Assembly (NCBI GenBank): GCA_026120035.1
Contig: JALRME010000014.1
Location: 1-64,000 of the forward strand
Origin: Coleophoma eucalyptorum
Lineage: Eukaryota; Ascomycota; Leotiomycetes; Helotiales; Dermateaceae
Direction of reading: 5' to 3'
DNA length: 64,000 nt
Part shown: one piece after another, positions 37,528 to 49,060 of the stretch
Layout: the number at the start of each line of letters is the position of its first letter
How positions within the stretch are numbered: position 1 is the stretch's first letter
The notes under the pieces: generated by a model
What the model saw: only the letters and a program-made list of their open reading frames with translations
Database searches by the model: none
What the model was told of the DNA's origin: nothing
Translations under genes and position numbers: made by a program

Positions 37528-38451
37528 TGTTGCGGTTTTGTCGAAGATATTTGTCGTCGTCGTCGTGAGAGAGAAGCAGAACAATTTACAAAAATCATGA
37601 GTGGGAAGAGAAAGTTCATGCGCTATTCTTCTTATGGATAGCGGCTCTCGTGATGCGGAGACAGTTAGGCGAAGATGGCAAGCACACCGAAACGGGCCGG
37701 TGTGTATATATAAGCGAATCGTAATGCTCTATCAAGGATTGGGCCATATTCTTGCAGGGCGCAACGACGTTCATATTGAAATACCATTGCTGTGCTCTTA
37801 CTTACCTTAGTTGCGAAGTGAACCCGTTCCGAAAACTATATTCTTGTTAATAGTCGAACAAAGGATGTAGAGCTGTGTTGGGTTTCTTTGGCTGTTTCCC
37901 CAGTTTCTCACTCACTTGTAGGTACGACGTGAGCCGGAGAGGGCTCAAGCGCAGCCTATGACTTGTCGACTTGGTCCGTAACCAAGTGCCATCCAATTCC
38001 ACCTACCCGGAAAACAGATACATACAACCTTCTAAGCTACCTACATCTCCCGACAACCTACACCTTACCTATACTCTGCGACCTTTCCTAACAACACTCT
38101 TTCGGCTTCAACGATCTTCCTGAACACTCCTGTGTCTCTTGCCACTGTCCTCGTCATCTTATCCTCATGCCTCGTCCTTGAAATACTCTTTTTGAATGGA
38201 CGCAAGATTGGGTCCTCCACGAACCCCTGCTCCTAGCTTCTTTCATCGCAACCCGAGTACGGCAACCTTAGCTTTGCAGCTCTGCCCACGATCCAGTCGT
38301 TCAACACTATACTTAATGCGAATGTCAGAGACCTGTTGATCTGGGGGAAACTCTCGTTTGGGATTGGAGTCGGGTCCATCAGATTGCATGCGCTGCACTG
38401 GACAGGACATTCAACCTTCAGGGTGATTAGAATCTGGACAAAGTGTACGGC
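37528..38451. promoter_or_regulatory. Bidirectional promoter region between eL18 and the mitochondrial carrier
   Basis: About 920 bp between divergent start codons. CTTACCTTAG at 37801-37810 and CACCTTACCT at 38061-38070 match the recurrent promoter motif. Pyrimidine-rich leader sequence from about 38000 leads into the carrier gene. A small minus-strand ORF at 38233-38490 is not supported. Confidence 0.5.
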
Positions 38452-39698
38452 ATGTCTGCTGTAAGTCAGCTTTCGCTTTCCCTGCTTCAATCGCTACTGA
38501 TCATGAGGGAATCTAGTCCGAAGGCAGCGTCCTCAAGCCAAAATATGGGCAACTTACCTTGCAGGCCCGCGAGATAGTCTCGCAGCCCGTCATGGCCGCA
38601 TTTTGCGCAGGCGGTGTCGCTGGAGCTGTTTCCAGGACAGTTGTTTCGCCACTAGAACGGCTTAAAATCCTCTTCCAGATCCAAAGCGTAGGACGAGAAG
38701 AATACAAGCTATCTGTAGGCAAGGGTCTCATGAAAATGTGGAAAGAGGAAGGGTGGAGAGGGTTTATGCGAGGCAATGGGACAAACTGCATACGAATTGT
38801 ACCATACTCTGCCGTGCAATTCGGGAGCTATAATTTCTACAAGAAGGTGAGACATCCCCCCGCGGCAGAATATTGACACAAAGGCAATAAATACTTCGGG
38901 GTCCCGAATTCCTACTCAGATTAGAATTGCTTGTTAACCATTGTTCAATAGTTCTTTGCCCCATCGCCTGGTGCTGAGCTGAATTCTGGACGACGATTAG
39001 TATGCGGTGGAGCAGCTGGAATAACTTCCGTATTTTTCACTTATCCTTTGGACATTGTTCGTACTCGATTATCGATCCAGTCAGCGTCTTTTGCAGCGCT
39101 TGGTGGGGCTCCTAAGAAGAAGTTGCCTGGTATGTGGCAAACAATGGCCGCAATGTACAAAACGGAAGGTGGTATATTTGCGTTATACCGTGGAATTATT
39201 CCAACCGTTGCAGGTGTCGCCCCATATGTAAGTCCGCATATTCTTTTTAATGGTTGCAAGATATTCTAAACGCTAAACTAGGTGGGATTGAACTTCATGA
39301 CATATGAACTTGTACGGCAGTACTTCACGCCTGAAGGAGACAAGAATCCTAGTGCTTTACGCAAGCTGGCTGCAGGTGGAATTTCTGGCGCTGTAGCACA
39401 AACGTGCACCTATCCTTTGTAAGCAATCCCTTGTGTGAGTTGGGGACTTTCTTCCATACTAACATGGTATAGCGATGTCCTTCGCCGACGGTTTCAAATT
39501 AATACTATGTCAGGCATGGGTTATCAATACAAGTCAATCTTCGATGCAGTAAAGGTCATTGTTGCTCAGGAGGGTTTGAGGGGACTTTACAAAGGCATCA
39601 TCCCAAATCTGCTGAAAGTGTTTCCATCGATGTCTGCAAGCTGGCTTTCATTTGAGACCACTCGAGATTTTCTTACAAGCTTGAAGGCTGAGCCTTGA
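38452..39698 (+). CDS. Mitochondrial carrier, Ypr011c-like (APS/PAPS transporter candidate)
   Basis: Five exons: 38452-38460, 38517-38846, 38952-39227, 39282-39418 and 39473-39698; 325 residues, essentially the length of yeast Ypr011c. Exon 1 is nine bases (MSA). The three tandem carrier repeats are visible with their signatures SPLERLK, YPLDIVR and YPFDVLR, the last one rebuilt across the intron at 39418/39473. Segments [37 protein letters not shown] and [13 protein letters not shown] resemble Ypr011c more than other carriers I know. Ypr011c transports adenosine 5'-phosphosulfate and PAPS across the mitochondrial inner membrane. Family is certain; substrate is inferred from resemblance. Confidence 0.92.
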
Positions 39699-40258
39699 TG
39701 AGACAATGGTGTCTTCAACCCAATGTTCCAATTTCACATGCGCTACATGTCAAGATAGGATTGCCTGTGTGGCATATCCTTGGCAGTCTTGCGCACTAGC
39801 AGGATCCCAAGAGAAGTACTCAAAAGGTTACCGTTATGTCTTAGTGTATGTAAGACTGTAGAAAGACTTAGATCTCTATCGAGTCGTATTATAATCCTTC
39901 TGTTTTGTAAAACATTATAGTCTATACTCATCTTAGACAGTATAGCATGACAATAATAATAAGTTAGTCTGCCTAAATTATAATTCTACTACTATTGCAT
40001 GCTCAAAGGCACAAATCCGGAGCCTGCCCTACGCAAGCGCGTGGCGATAATAAGCGCGCGCTTGCTTTCTTTTTAGTACTAGCTTAAGGCCTGCAGACTA
40101 GAGCTTCCTGTCGCAAGGGCCTTTATTTCTGAGGACGTCGTCCATCTTGCCTTCTATCACCAAACCAAACCCGCAGCTTTTCAGAGCTATATCACCTCGA
40201 CACATACAAGTACACCTTTAATACGTCCTCTGCAGAACGCTCACTGCGATACATCAAG
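39699..40258. other. Intergenic region with a GC-rich inverted repeat
   Basis: About 560 bp upstream of the SR protein gene. It is AT-rich overall but contains a 9-bp perfect inverted repeat, GCAAGCGCG (40033-40041) and CGCGCTTGC (40057-40065), separated by 15 bases. Confidence 0.55.
40033..40065. repeat. 9-bp inverted repeat upstream of SR protein gene
   Basis: GCAAGCGCG and its exact reverse complement CGCGCTTGC, 15 bases apart, about 195 bp before the SR-protein start codon, in AT-rich surroundings. It could be a dimeric transcription factor site or an RNA hairpin in the leader. Confidence 0.6.
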
Positions 40259-41468
40259 ATGTCTCGCCGTGAAGGAGGAACCACTCTTTACGTCACTGTA
40301 AGTTTCCACTTCACTCCAGTCTGCATATAATAATGGCCCACGATTCTTACCATCACAACCACAATTGCGATTCTTTGCTTACGATTTCCCAGGGTTTCGG
40401 CCCCGGCACACGAGCTCGCGATCTTGCCTACGAATTCGAACGGTACGTCAGCCAAAAGTCGATTCCTCGAAACATCAACCTCGAGTGCGATGATTTACCC
40501 CCCCCAAAGCCTCGTCCTCGTCCTTTTCCATCGAGACTACGCTGTCACCTTTGCTCGTATCCTTACGCGTACCTCCTTCTCCCTTCCTCGTCGATCGAGC
40601 GGTCGCACATCAACCCGGATGCTGTGTTGTCTTGTCCGAGATCTCTTAATGGCGGTGCTCTTACTATGATACCATACATCTCCTATTCTTTCTATCCTAT
40701 CCCAAAGTATCCTTCAACTAACATCCAAACCTTTCAGCTATGGACGTCTCGTTCGTTGTGATATCCCAGCTCCTCGTACTGCTTCTAGTCGGCTGTAAGT
40801 TATCTCCATTCTCTAAGCAAAGTCAGCTCTAATTCGTTGACACGTAAAGTAGGTTCGCCTTCGTCGAGTATGAGGATCGCCGTGATGCAGATGATGCCTA
40901 TCATGAGATGCACAACAAGCGAATTGGTCGGGACGATCTTCTGAAGATAGAGGTTAGTACTGCATACTGGTTACCTTGTGTACAAATAAGCTCACATATT
41001 ACTAGTGGGCGCGAACTCCTCCCTCGGCTTCCTGGCGATTTGATGACGGACGATCTCGAGACGCGCCCTCAAGCAGACGCCGTTCTCCTCGTAGAGGACG
41101 TACTCCATCTCCACGACGTGGTAGAGGCGATTATTCTCCCCGCAAGGATGATCGCCGTGGCCGTGACTATGATCGACGGGATCGGACTGATCGATCTCGA
41201 ACTCCTGATGATAGGTGCGTACAATTGTAAAATTTTCCATGAAATTATTGTTGCTAACTCTTAGGTCAGGGATCGAGACCGCGATCGTGACCGCGACATA
41301 AAAGATGACCGTGAAGATACTCGTGAAAATGGTACAAATGGTGAAGACAGGAAAGGTGATTGAACCCTTCTATTGCTAAAACCTCTCCCAGCTGCTAATG
41401 CACCTCGCACAGTTGCCGTGGATTCTCCTCCTCCTGCTCACGATGATTTGGATACCGCTGTTGAGTGA
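40259..41468 (+). CDS. SR-type splicing factor with one RRM (Srp1-like)
   Basis: Seven exons: 40259-40297, 40393-40442, 40738-40794, 40853-40952, 41006-41214, 41270-41355 and 41413-41468; 198 residues. The RRM lies at about 9-85: RNP2-type TLYVTGF crosses intron 1, RNP1 FAFVEYED follows intron 3, and LLKIEWARTP closes the domain. The tail is rich in Arg-Ser, Arg-Asp and Ser-Pro (SSRRRSPRRGRTPSPRRG, then Asp-Arg dipeptides), ending in a Pro/Asp-rich segment. The motif RARDLAYEFERYG and RCDIPAPRT closely resemble fission yeast Srp1, so a nuclear pre-mRNA splicing role is likely. The gene is intron-dense for 600 coding bases; intron 2 (295 nt) and intron 1 (95 nt) are long for this genome and could permit regulated splicing of its own transcript. 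Confidence 0.93.
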
Positions 41469-42013
41469 ACAGGTCATCATTATTTCAGCGACTCCTCAGT
41501 CGACAGATATAACTTTTACTTTCTTTTGCTGCTGGTATTTTATTTCACATTGTCTGAATTTACTGTGTTTCTAGATGCGTTCCCCAGCTTCGGAAGATCG
41601 AAACGAGAACGAGCAATTCGGCGGAAAATGGACGAGAAACATTCGAAATTGATAGTAATAGTTTAGTTTAGCAGTACCAAAATCAAAAAGTTTTTGGCAA
41701 AATGACCAGATTCATATAGAAATGGATTTGTACAGGAAATGTTTTTTACTCTGTACTGTATTGTGCTCTGCGCAGCGAATGCTTTGTGAATGAAATCTGT
41801 GCGATCTTTGAAATATCAACTCTAGACTCGAGAGGTATATTAGACACCTCGAATCACTTTTTGGGATTTAGTGTGTATTTATTATCGTGCTGATAAAAGT
41901 ATAATATCTGTACTTTTTACAAGATACACGATTTTCCGTTGCTTTATCTCATCGTCACGAACTAAAGATGAAGTACCATGTCTTCACTGCTTATTTCCAT
42001 CTTCAGCGCACTG
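41469..42013. other. Convergent intergenic region
   Basis: About 545 bp between the 3' ends of the SR gene and the DDHD gene; AT-rich, nothing recognised. Confidence 0.5.
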
Positions 42014-45000
42014 CTAGACAGGACCACCATGCCTTGCAGAACGTTCTCCCCGGTTCCTCGATAATAGTTGTGACAGCATGAAGTGAGCAACGTCCTCATC
42101 GGTCCACTATGAGCCGACTGGTTAGTATTTGTGTAAAGTTATTCTATGATTTTGATTACATACGTAACTCAGGTGGCTAGTGATGGTCGATCTAATTCAT
42201 GCTTAGTTGTTTGAGAATTCATTGTATCAGGGGGGACTTACACTGGATTGAAGTCGAGGACGCTTCTAAACATTGTAGCAACAATTAGTTTACATGCTAA
42301 TTTATGGGGTAGTATGGTAGCCATTATTTACTTACTCTTGGATTTGGAAGTCTACTCGTCCTGTATGATTTAAGGCACGAACTTTCATTTCTTCACGTCG
42401 CAGCTTTTTGCCCCGTTCTTCCGCTTCGGCCCTATCTTGTCCTGACCCGTCCTCAGGATAACTTTGCTGGCCCTCTTGGAAGCCCGCATATAGAGTCTCT
42501 ATCTCATTGTCAATCAGTGTTGGAGCGATGTTCCTACCGTCTCTGTCAGCTGCGGCAGTATCTTCAGCCAATTGTCTTTTCTTCTCATTGGTGTTTGCTC
42601 TTGCAAGCGGTGGAAGGTCAGATATCACCCCTCCTGTAGAAATATTCGTTCCAGCACCTGCCGATTGACCTACTGGAGGTGTATGTGAAGGTCCGCCCAT
42701 GCTTGCAATATCTGCTTGTGTAAGACCCAGGGATCTATTTAACAGTGATGATGCAATCCCCGAGCTTAAACTTGTCCATAATCCACTCACACTTTGACCA
42801 ACCTTGGCACCAATCCCAGTTAGACCTTGACCTGCTGCTGTTCCGAAATATGTCTTTGTATAAGGCAATGGCTGAGGCTTCATGCTACCATAAACAGAAG
42901 ATATCAAAGGCTCGAGCCTATATGATATCGGATCTGTCGGGTAGAAGACGTTGTAGAGCTGTTCACACTTGGGTGAAGAAATTGTTACAGGTAAGCCAGT
43001 GGTGCTTGACACTCCCTGAGCTGCAGAGTGAAAGGGGTCATTTATATAATCTGTATTCATTGGGCTTTCTGCAGGAAGAGTTTCAAGCTGATGTCGTGCA
43101 GATATGGTCCTACACATATCAGCATTGCGAAAAAAAAGTTTCCGAACAGACCCTCACCTGCCCTTCAACATCTGGAAAAGTCCAATGGGACTCCCTAAAC
43201 AAAAGAAGGATGGCACATCAAACCCAAAACTTGCATCTTTTCCTTGAGACTTGAAAGATGGTGCCGTGCGCTGGGTCTTGCTATTTCGTGTTGAAGTTCG
43301 CTTTTTAGGAGTATCCTCTGGTTGGCGACATAGAATATCGAACAAGATAGCGGAACCTAGTGAATGGCCGACTAGACTAACCTTCCCTCCCCTGCTTAAA
43401 AATTCTGGGTTCCGCTCGCAGAACAGTTGATAAATACGGTTAGATTCTGCGAGAACAATGTTTGATATATGTTCTCGGTATGCACTCTGGTAGAGAAGGA
43501 TACTGAAAAGGTCAGAAACAGTACAAGCAGCACTTTTGGAGGTGCTACTTACTCCAAAGCCAAGTCGGTGATGAGACTACGAACAAATGGTACTCCATCA
43601 ACCGTACTTGTTCGATAGTTAGCAGCTGGCATAAAGGCTTACGGTCCTGGCCGGAAATACTTACATATCTGCAAGACTAGGATACTCTTCTTCTTCGGCA
43701 AATGCATCTCCTAGATCATGTTCTTTTCGATTTTGTCTCACGCCCTGGCGAGGAAAGTCCACTACTCCGGTCAGTCTTACTAAGTTGTCGCCATGTAATC
43801 AGGTATGCTCACGCAGATGACGCCAACAGACAGGAAGAACCTGTACACGGCAATTTCTTGGGAGCTTATCTATCTCATTGTTGAGGGCTTGCAAGTCGGC
43901 TGAATTGCTATAGACACTTTTTAATGTCTGCCTTAGCACATTGATATCGTGTACGAAGTTAACTGCCTCAACTCTCATACCAAGTCGTTGGCCAATTCCA
44001 TGAGTCACTGTGCGACTTGATCAGCACTGTGAAATTAATATAATTAAGATTTATGTCTTACCAAGGATCAGATGATCGACTTCTCGGGACTGCTCTCCTT
44101 CTTGGTTGTTATAGTCATCCTGAATCTCTTTTTCCTCTCTTTTTCTGGCAGCTTCTTCTTCTTCATCCGGGCTATTCCCCTTCGCCATGGAATACAATTG
44201 ATTCTGGTTTTCGTTATTAATTCTTTCTGCGTCAGGTTTTTCGTCAGCCATGCCAACTTGGCTGGCTGTTGTTGGCGGTGCTGATCGTCGTTTAAGTAAT
44301 TTCTGTTGTCGTTCATCGAGCTGTAAAGCCGCAGAGGTATTTACGCCCACAAAGTTTGCACTCGTGGGAGTGCGAGGTCGTTCGACACCTGTGGTTGGCT
44401 CTCTCGTTTTGCCTGGCTCAGAATACCCTCGAACAAGCTTGACTCCGCTCAGATAGCCCCCGCCAGAGAACTTTTGATATACGGTACTGCTGACTCTAGA
44501 CATGATACTATCGACTGAAAGCCACGCAACAGTCGAGTCCTGGTATGTAACGATTGAGTTCATATAGGAGCCGAATAGTCGATAAGCTTCCGGTTGTTGC
44601 GAGTTTTGCGCTATATTATCCTTTGTACCGAACGTTGCGCTGCTCGGACTTTGCTCAACAGGAGGCCGAATATCTTCCATCGACCCCCTTGGGGTTGCTT
44701 CAGCGGAACTGGCGTTAGAAGACCGCTTGTGACTGCTGAAAGCGCCACTCATAGCAAGGGATGACTGCTTTTCCTTGCCCTTCCCATAGCGGAATGGCTT
44801 TACTTTCAGATAGCCTTCTTCCAGTTGGGCTGCTAGATTCTCTTCACAAGGCCTCAATGAGGAGCCTTCTTGGTAAAACCAACTTCCACGCCTCACTTCA
44901 TAAATTGGACCTAGTCATAAATGGCATCAGTTTTTCTCTTGCTAATAAGAATTTTGCCATCCTTGTAACGTTTTTGAAGCCTATCATGCAAGAAACGACC

Positions 45001-46179
45001 CATGCCAAAGGTGGTCAATATCACATTGCGTGCTATAAGTCCCCAGAACTGAAATAAAAAGTAAAAAGATAAAATTGAAATAAGAACTCACCTAGCCAGT
45101 AGACAGGACACAGCTCTCGGTTCTCCAGATCCACATCAAAGAGGAAATCCTCATGCACGGGAACACGTACTCGGCCACCGGCATTCTCTTTGTGCCCTGC
45201 CTCCTCTATGCTTGTGTTCCCGGCTGGATCTGATCTTGCTGTCCCCTCTGCGCTAGAATCTTGTCCTGATACCCTGCCTGATCCTCTACGCTCATCTTCA
45301 TATTCGTCTGCTAGTTTTTGATAAGCTATCTCAATAGCACGCGAATCGTTCGAGGAGAAGGTTACGAATTTCTTCGGTACAGGTTTTGGCTTATCGCTTG
45401 CTTCTTGATTTGTCTTAAGAAGCTTGGGTTTCCGTTTGGGCACCTGGCTTTAGATTAGTTCCACACTCGTAAAACCTCTGATGTCTAGTTTGTAACTTAC
45501 ATCAACAGCATAGAACCATCTCGCTTGGAGAGGTGGACAATCCGGAGGATAAGACTTTCGGTGAATAAAATTATGCCAATGATTGAACGTGTGATCACCA
45601 CCTTGCTGGTTCTTGAGGCCCGACGCTTCACCCGGCAGGCCCGCGGATGCAGGCTTCGGGGTAGAACTTCTCGAGGTAGCCCAGGGCGATATCGACTCCA
45701 CGGCAGCGGATAAATATGACCTCTCTGATTTCTCTGGTTTCTCTGTCTTGCCTGGTGGCTCCATGCCCTTAGTGGCGGACAGGGAAGCTCCCCGTGCAAG
45801 TGGATTGTGGTCCCTCTCTTGGGTTGGTGGGGGGTATCGTAGTGCTGAAGGCAGGAGGCTAGGAGCCTTCTTGGCCTGCTGTATAAGTCCTCGCAGATAG
45901 CTCGCCAACTTGAAAGAGGGAGTAGAGAAGCTGCGTTGGGATTGTGGACAATAAATCAATGAGCATGTCCCTCGATAATAGCTGTACCACAAGGATGGCT
46001 ATCGCTAGGGCCAGCCTAGATCCGTGCTGTTTCGTGTGAGGTTGTGTTGTGAGTAGCACGTAGGAAGTACACAGTACAAGAATACAAGCATTGCGTTCAA
46101 GCAAGGTTGTCCATGCACGATGATGACGCGAGCCTAGGCAGCGTACGGCCCGCTGCCACAGGGTGCGACGCGGTAACAT
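42014..46179 (-). CDS. DDHD-domain phospholipase A1 (Ddl1/PA-PLA1-like)
   Basis: Exons from the C terminus: 42014-42106, 42164-42176, 42242-42265, 42336-43109, 43158-43502, 43553-43606, 43665-43779, 43813-44007, 44062-44910, 45092-45443, then 45501 upward. The order is characteristic of intracellular PA-PLA1: RWFYAVD-VPKRKPK, CPVYWL-GPIYEVRRGSWFYQEG, V-THGIGQR, the lipase elbow LVGHSLGS with the nucleophilic Ser, and a C-terminal DDHD domain (NVFYPTDPISYRLEPLI, GRVDFQIQE ... VHLSYWTDEDVAHFM). One exon is only 13 nt and fits exactly. The minimal ATG in the main frame is 45764 (1025 residues). A frame starting at 46179 (MLPRRTLWQRAVRCLGSRHH) looks like a mitochondrial presequence, as expected for yeast Ddl1, but needs an intron I could not place, so the 5' end is unresolved. 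Confidence 0.88.
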
Positions 46180-46522
46180 AAGCGCCTACTCCATAAGGTA
46201 CAGTAGCCCTGGAGTAGATCTCGGATCTACAAAGATCAGGCACGATTCGTGATCCTGTTGATAATGGTGAATAGAAGCCACATAAACACGTATATTCCGC
46301 AGTACTTAGATTAGAGTACGGCTCGTTTCAAAAATAATATAGTCCTAAACATATCGGGACCAGAGAAACATTTAACAAAAACCTCTACGCGCTTACTTGA
46401 TTTGTAGCGAGAATCCTAACGGCTAATGTCATGATACTTCACACCTAACAAGAACTCCTTGGTATACATCGTCTTTCTCGTGCATTTACAAACACCCAGA
46501 AAGACTGAAATCCATCGTACTC
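46180..46522. other. Short intergenic region between tandem minus-strand genes
   Basis: About 340 bp that must hold the DDHD promoter and the 3' end of the coiled-coil gene. Nothing else seen. Confidence 0.5.
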
Positions 46523-48704
46523 TTAACCTAAGAAACTTGCTCCAACACCTCGACGATCCTTCTTGAGCGGTGAAAAAGCACCAAATCCATTAGCAGTTTG
46601 AAGTCCCCCTCTAAGTCCTTTAGGACCAGCAAGTCCTCCTTTTCCTAACAATTTAGATGAAGCCAACGAAGGCTTCAAGGGCCGCTTGGTCAACTCGCCG
46701 TCATCGTCATCAAAAAGCGTCCGACCTCCTCCGCCGAGAAGCTTGCGCTTCTTCTTCTTCAGCTCTTTCTCTTCAGTTAATATACCTTGTCCCTTCGTCT
46801 GAACGGCATCCTGAGCCTTCGCTATCGGAGCGTTTTCCTCATCTTCGCTCTCTTCCTCAGTGACCTTCGCCAAGGTTTTTATCGTACGCGGGGGCTTTTT
46901 CAATGTAGGTTTCTTGTTGCACGATGTGGCTGTTGCCTCGGCAAGGCCTTTCTTCTGCTTTGGCTCTTCTTGCTCTATCACTGGGCGTTGAGCTTTGGGG
47001 CGCGAATTGGTCGGAAGTACTTCATCTTTCTCATCACTCTTGCTTCGAGTTTCTGAAGGTGATGATTGAACTTTGTCAGGGGCTGCCTCAGTCTTGGACT
47101 CGTCTTCATTTGATTCATAGCCTTCAGCAGGCAGGGTATTTGCGGATACGTTGACAGTTCGGTTGAGGAAGGGAGTGATCGAGAACATAGACTTTTCGCC
47201 GGCCACCATTTGCTCCATTCGGCCTTTCCTATTTCCTGGGCGCCTTCCACGAGTCGCAGCATCCGGGGTTGCGATGGGGTCACTGTCTTGCATTGCGACA
47301 GCTGAGCGTTTGCGTTGATTCTTTGCTGCTAGGAGAACGACTGTTGGAGCAGGGACCGGTAACGTTACCGACTGAACTTGGCGAAGCTCTAATTGGATCT
47401 TTTTCAGCTGTCCTTGGGTGGTTGCCAATTCGGTGGACCGCTGCTCAAGTTTACTTTCGAGGATGTTGTTTCGCGATTTGGAGGCCTCAAGGTCCTGCTC
47501 CTCACGAGAAAGCCTCGCCTTCAATTCCTTCAGTTCATACTGCAGCTGCTCCATATCTTCCATCTTCGTGTCCATGTCTGCTATCTTATTTTTCATATCC
47601 ATGGTTTGCCGTTGAATTGCAGCATCTTGAAGATTTTTCTCCATGCTGGCTGAGCTTTGCAAGGCCTCAATATGCTGTTGTTTCTCCTCACATTTCCGTT
47701 CCAAGGCTTGTCTGCGTTCTTTTTCTTTCTCGAGCTTTTTCTCTAGGCTTTTAATCTGGTTACGAGCTTGTTCAAGATCTTCAATCTCCCGTGCAAGATC
47801 TCTTTGCAAAACTTCCGCACGGCGACAAAGTTCAAGACCATTTTCAGGTTCATTTCTGTCCAAATCCACAATGAATCCAGCTGCCTTCTCCTTGCCATTT
47901 GAAGTTAGCTGATTGCACAGGATCTCCGATAGTTTCTTTTCGTGAGCAAGCGCCTTTTCGAGACGTTCTGTCTTTGCACCCAGACCATCGTCGTGTTCGG
48001 GATCAACAGAAACTGGGGCTGGAGACCGTGACATGACTTTCTTTTTCAACGCTCTATTCTCCTTTTTGTCCAGTGCTAGTTGTACCTCTAGACTCTTGAC
48101 TTGGCGTTCTAAGTCTAGCTTCTCAAGCAAGGTAGTTTGCTGGCTTAGGATTTGGGATCGGAGGTGTTCAAGCTCTAACCTCAGCGTTGAATTCTCGCGA
48201 GACAGTGTTACCTTCTCATTCAGGGCCTGTTTCGCGTTCGCATATTCCACATGCATGTTACTCAGTTCAATCTACGCAGGTCAGCTTTCTGTTTTGCAGG
48301 AGAAAAGCGCTACAAGTACCTTCAGTCCGCGAGTTTCTTTTGCTTGTAATTTCATCTCCGACACATTCTTTTGCAGGCGCTCTTCAGCTGCTCCAAGGCG
48401 CAGATGCGCATCTTCATTTGCGTGATGCAATTGGTCCACTAAAGTTCCTCTTTGTAGAAGCTGGTCACCCAGATCCTCGTTTTCGTGTTCTAGTAATAGT
48501 GTTTGGACTCTCAGTCTACGTGCAGCTTCATCTCTGATTGTTAATTCGGCCTGAAGATCGTTCTCATTGCATGCTCTTTCGAGTTGTTGAGTCGTTGACA
48601 GGTGCTGAATAAAATGCCTGTCAGCATGAAGTCACCCGTTCCGTGAGGGAAACACTTACACTCTTAATGTTTTCCGCATCATTATATGGTATTTTGTTAT
48701 CCAT
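46523..48704 (-). CDS. Coiled-coil protein with conserved-looking basic C terminus, function unknown
   Basis: Three exons: 48660-48704, 48320-48604 and 46523-48271; 692 residues. Residues about 15-415 are almost uninterrupted heptad-repeat coiled coil (runs of Leu, Glu, Lys, Gln with few Pro or Gly). A central Ser/Glu/Lys-rich region contains KSMFSITPFLNRTVN. The C terminus changes character: GRTLFDDDDGE, KLLGKGGLAGPKGLRGGL and the final FSPLKKDRRGVGASFLG. An acidic patch followed by a Gly/Lys-rich, SPxK-containing tail suggests a nuclear or spindle-associated protein (monopolin- or kinetochore-type proteins have such a layout), but this is speculation; I do not recognise an orthologue. It shares a 356-bp divergent promoter with OST3. 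Confidence 0.8.
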
Positions 48705-49060
48705 GTTTGACACGCACAAGCACTGCAGCAGAATGATGTTGATGTTGGCGTTCGTGGTTGTCTTCACTTTGTCGCGGCTTGAGTTTCTGTTTTGTTTACT
48801 TTACCCGAACATCACGCTGCTGCTACTGCGGGTGCACTGTTGCCTCATGAAGTTGGAGAGTGCCTGACACTAGACCATATCAGGATAACTTTTCGGTGCC
48901 GGATTATCTCCCTCGGCAATTCGTCACCAATGGATGAGGACACTTCGAAGCTATATTGATACAACATCGAGCTACGAGACAGCAGCAGCATTCTGCAAGC
49001 TAAGCACAGAAACCACAACTTTTAAAGTGCTGCGTCTGTTAATCCATACTTTTCAGAAAC
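48705..49060. promoter_or_regulatory. Compact bidirectional promoter between the coiled-coil gene and OST3
   Basis: Only 356 bp separate the two divergent start codons, the tightest head-to-head arrangement in the window, so both promoters must share this interval. No specific motif identified. Confidence 0.5.

Noticed and set aside
42745..43254. 169-codon plus-strand ORF
   Set aside because: Antisense to the DDHD phospholipase exons, which carry clear domain motifs on the minus strand.
47269..47754. 161-codon plus-strand ORF
   Set aside because: Shadow of the coiled-coil gene on the opposite strand.
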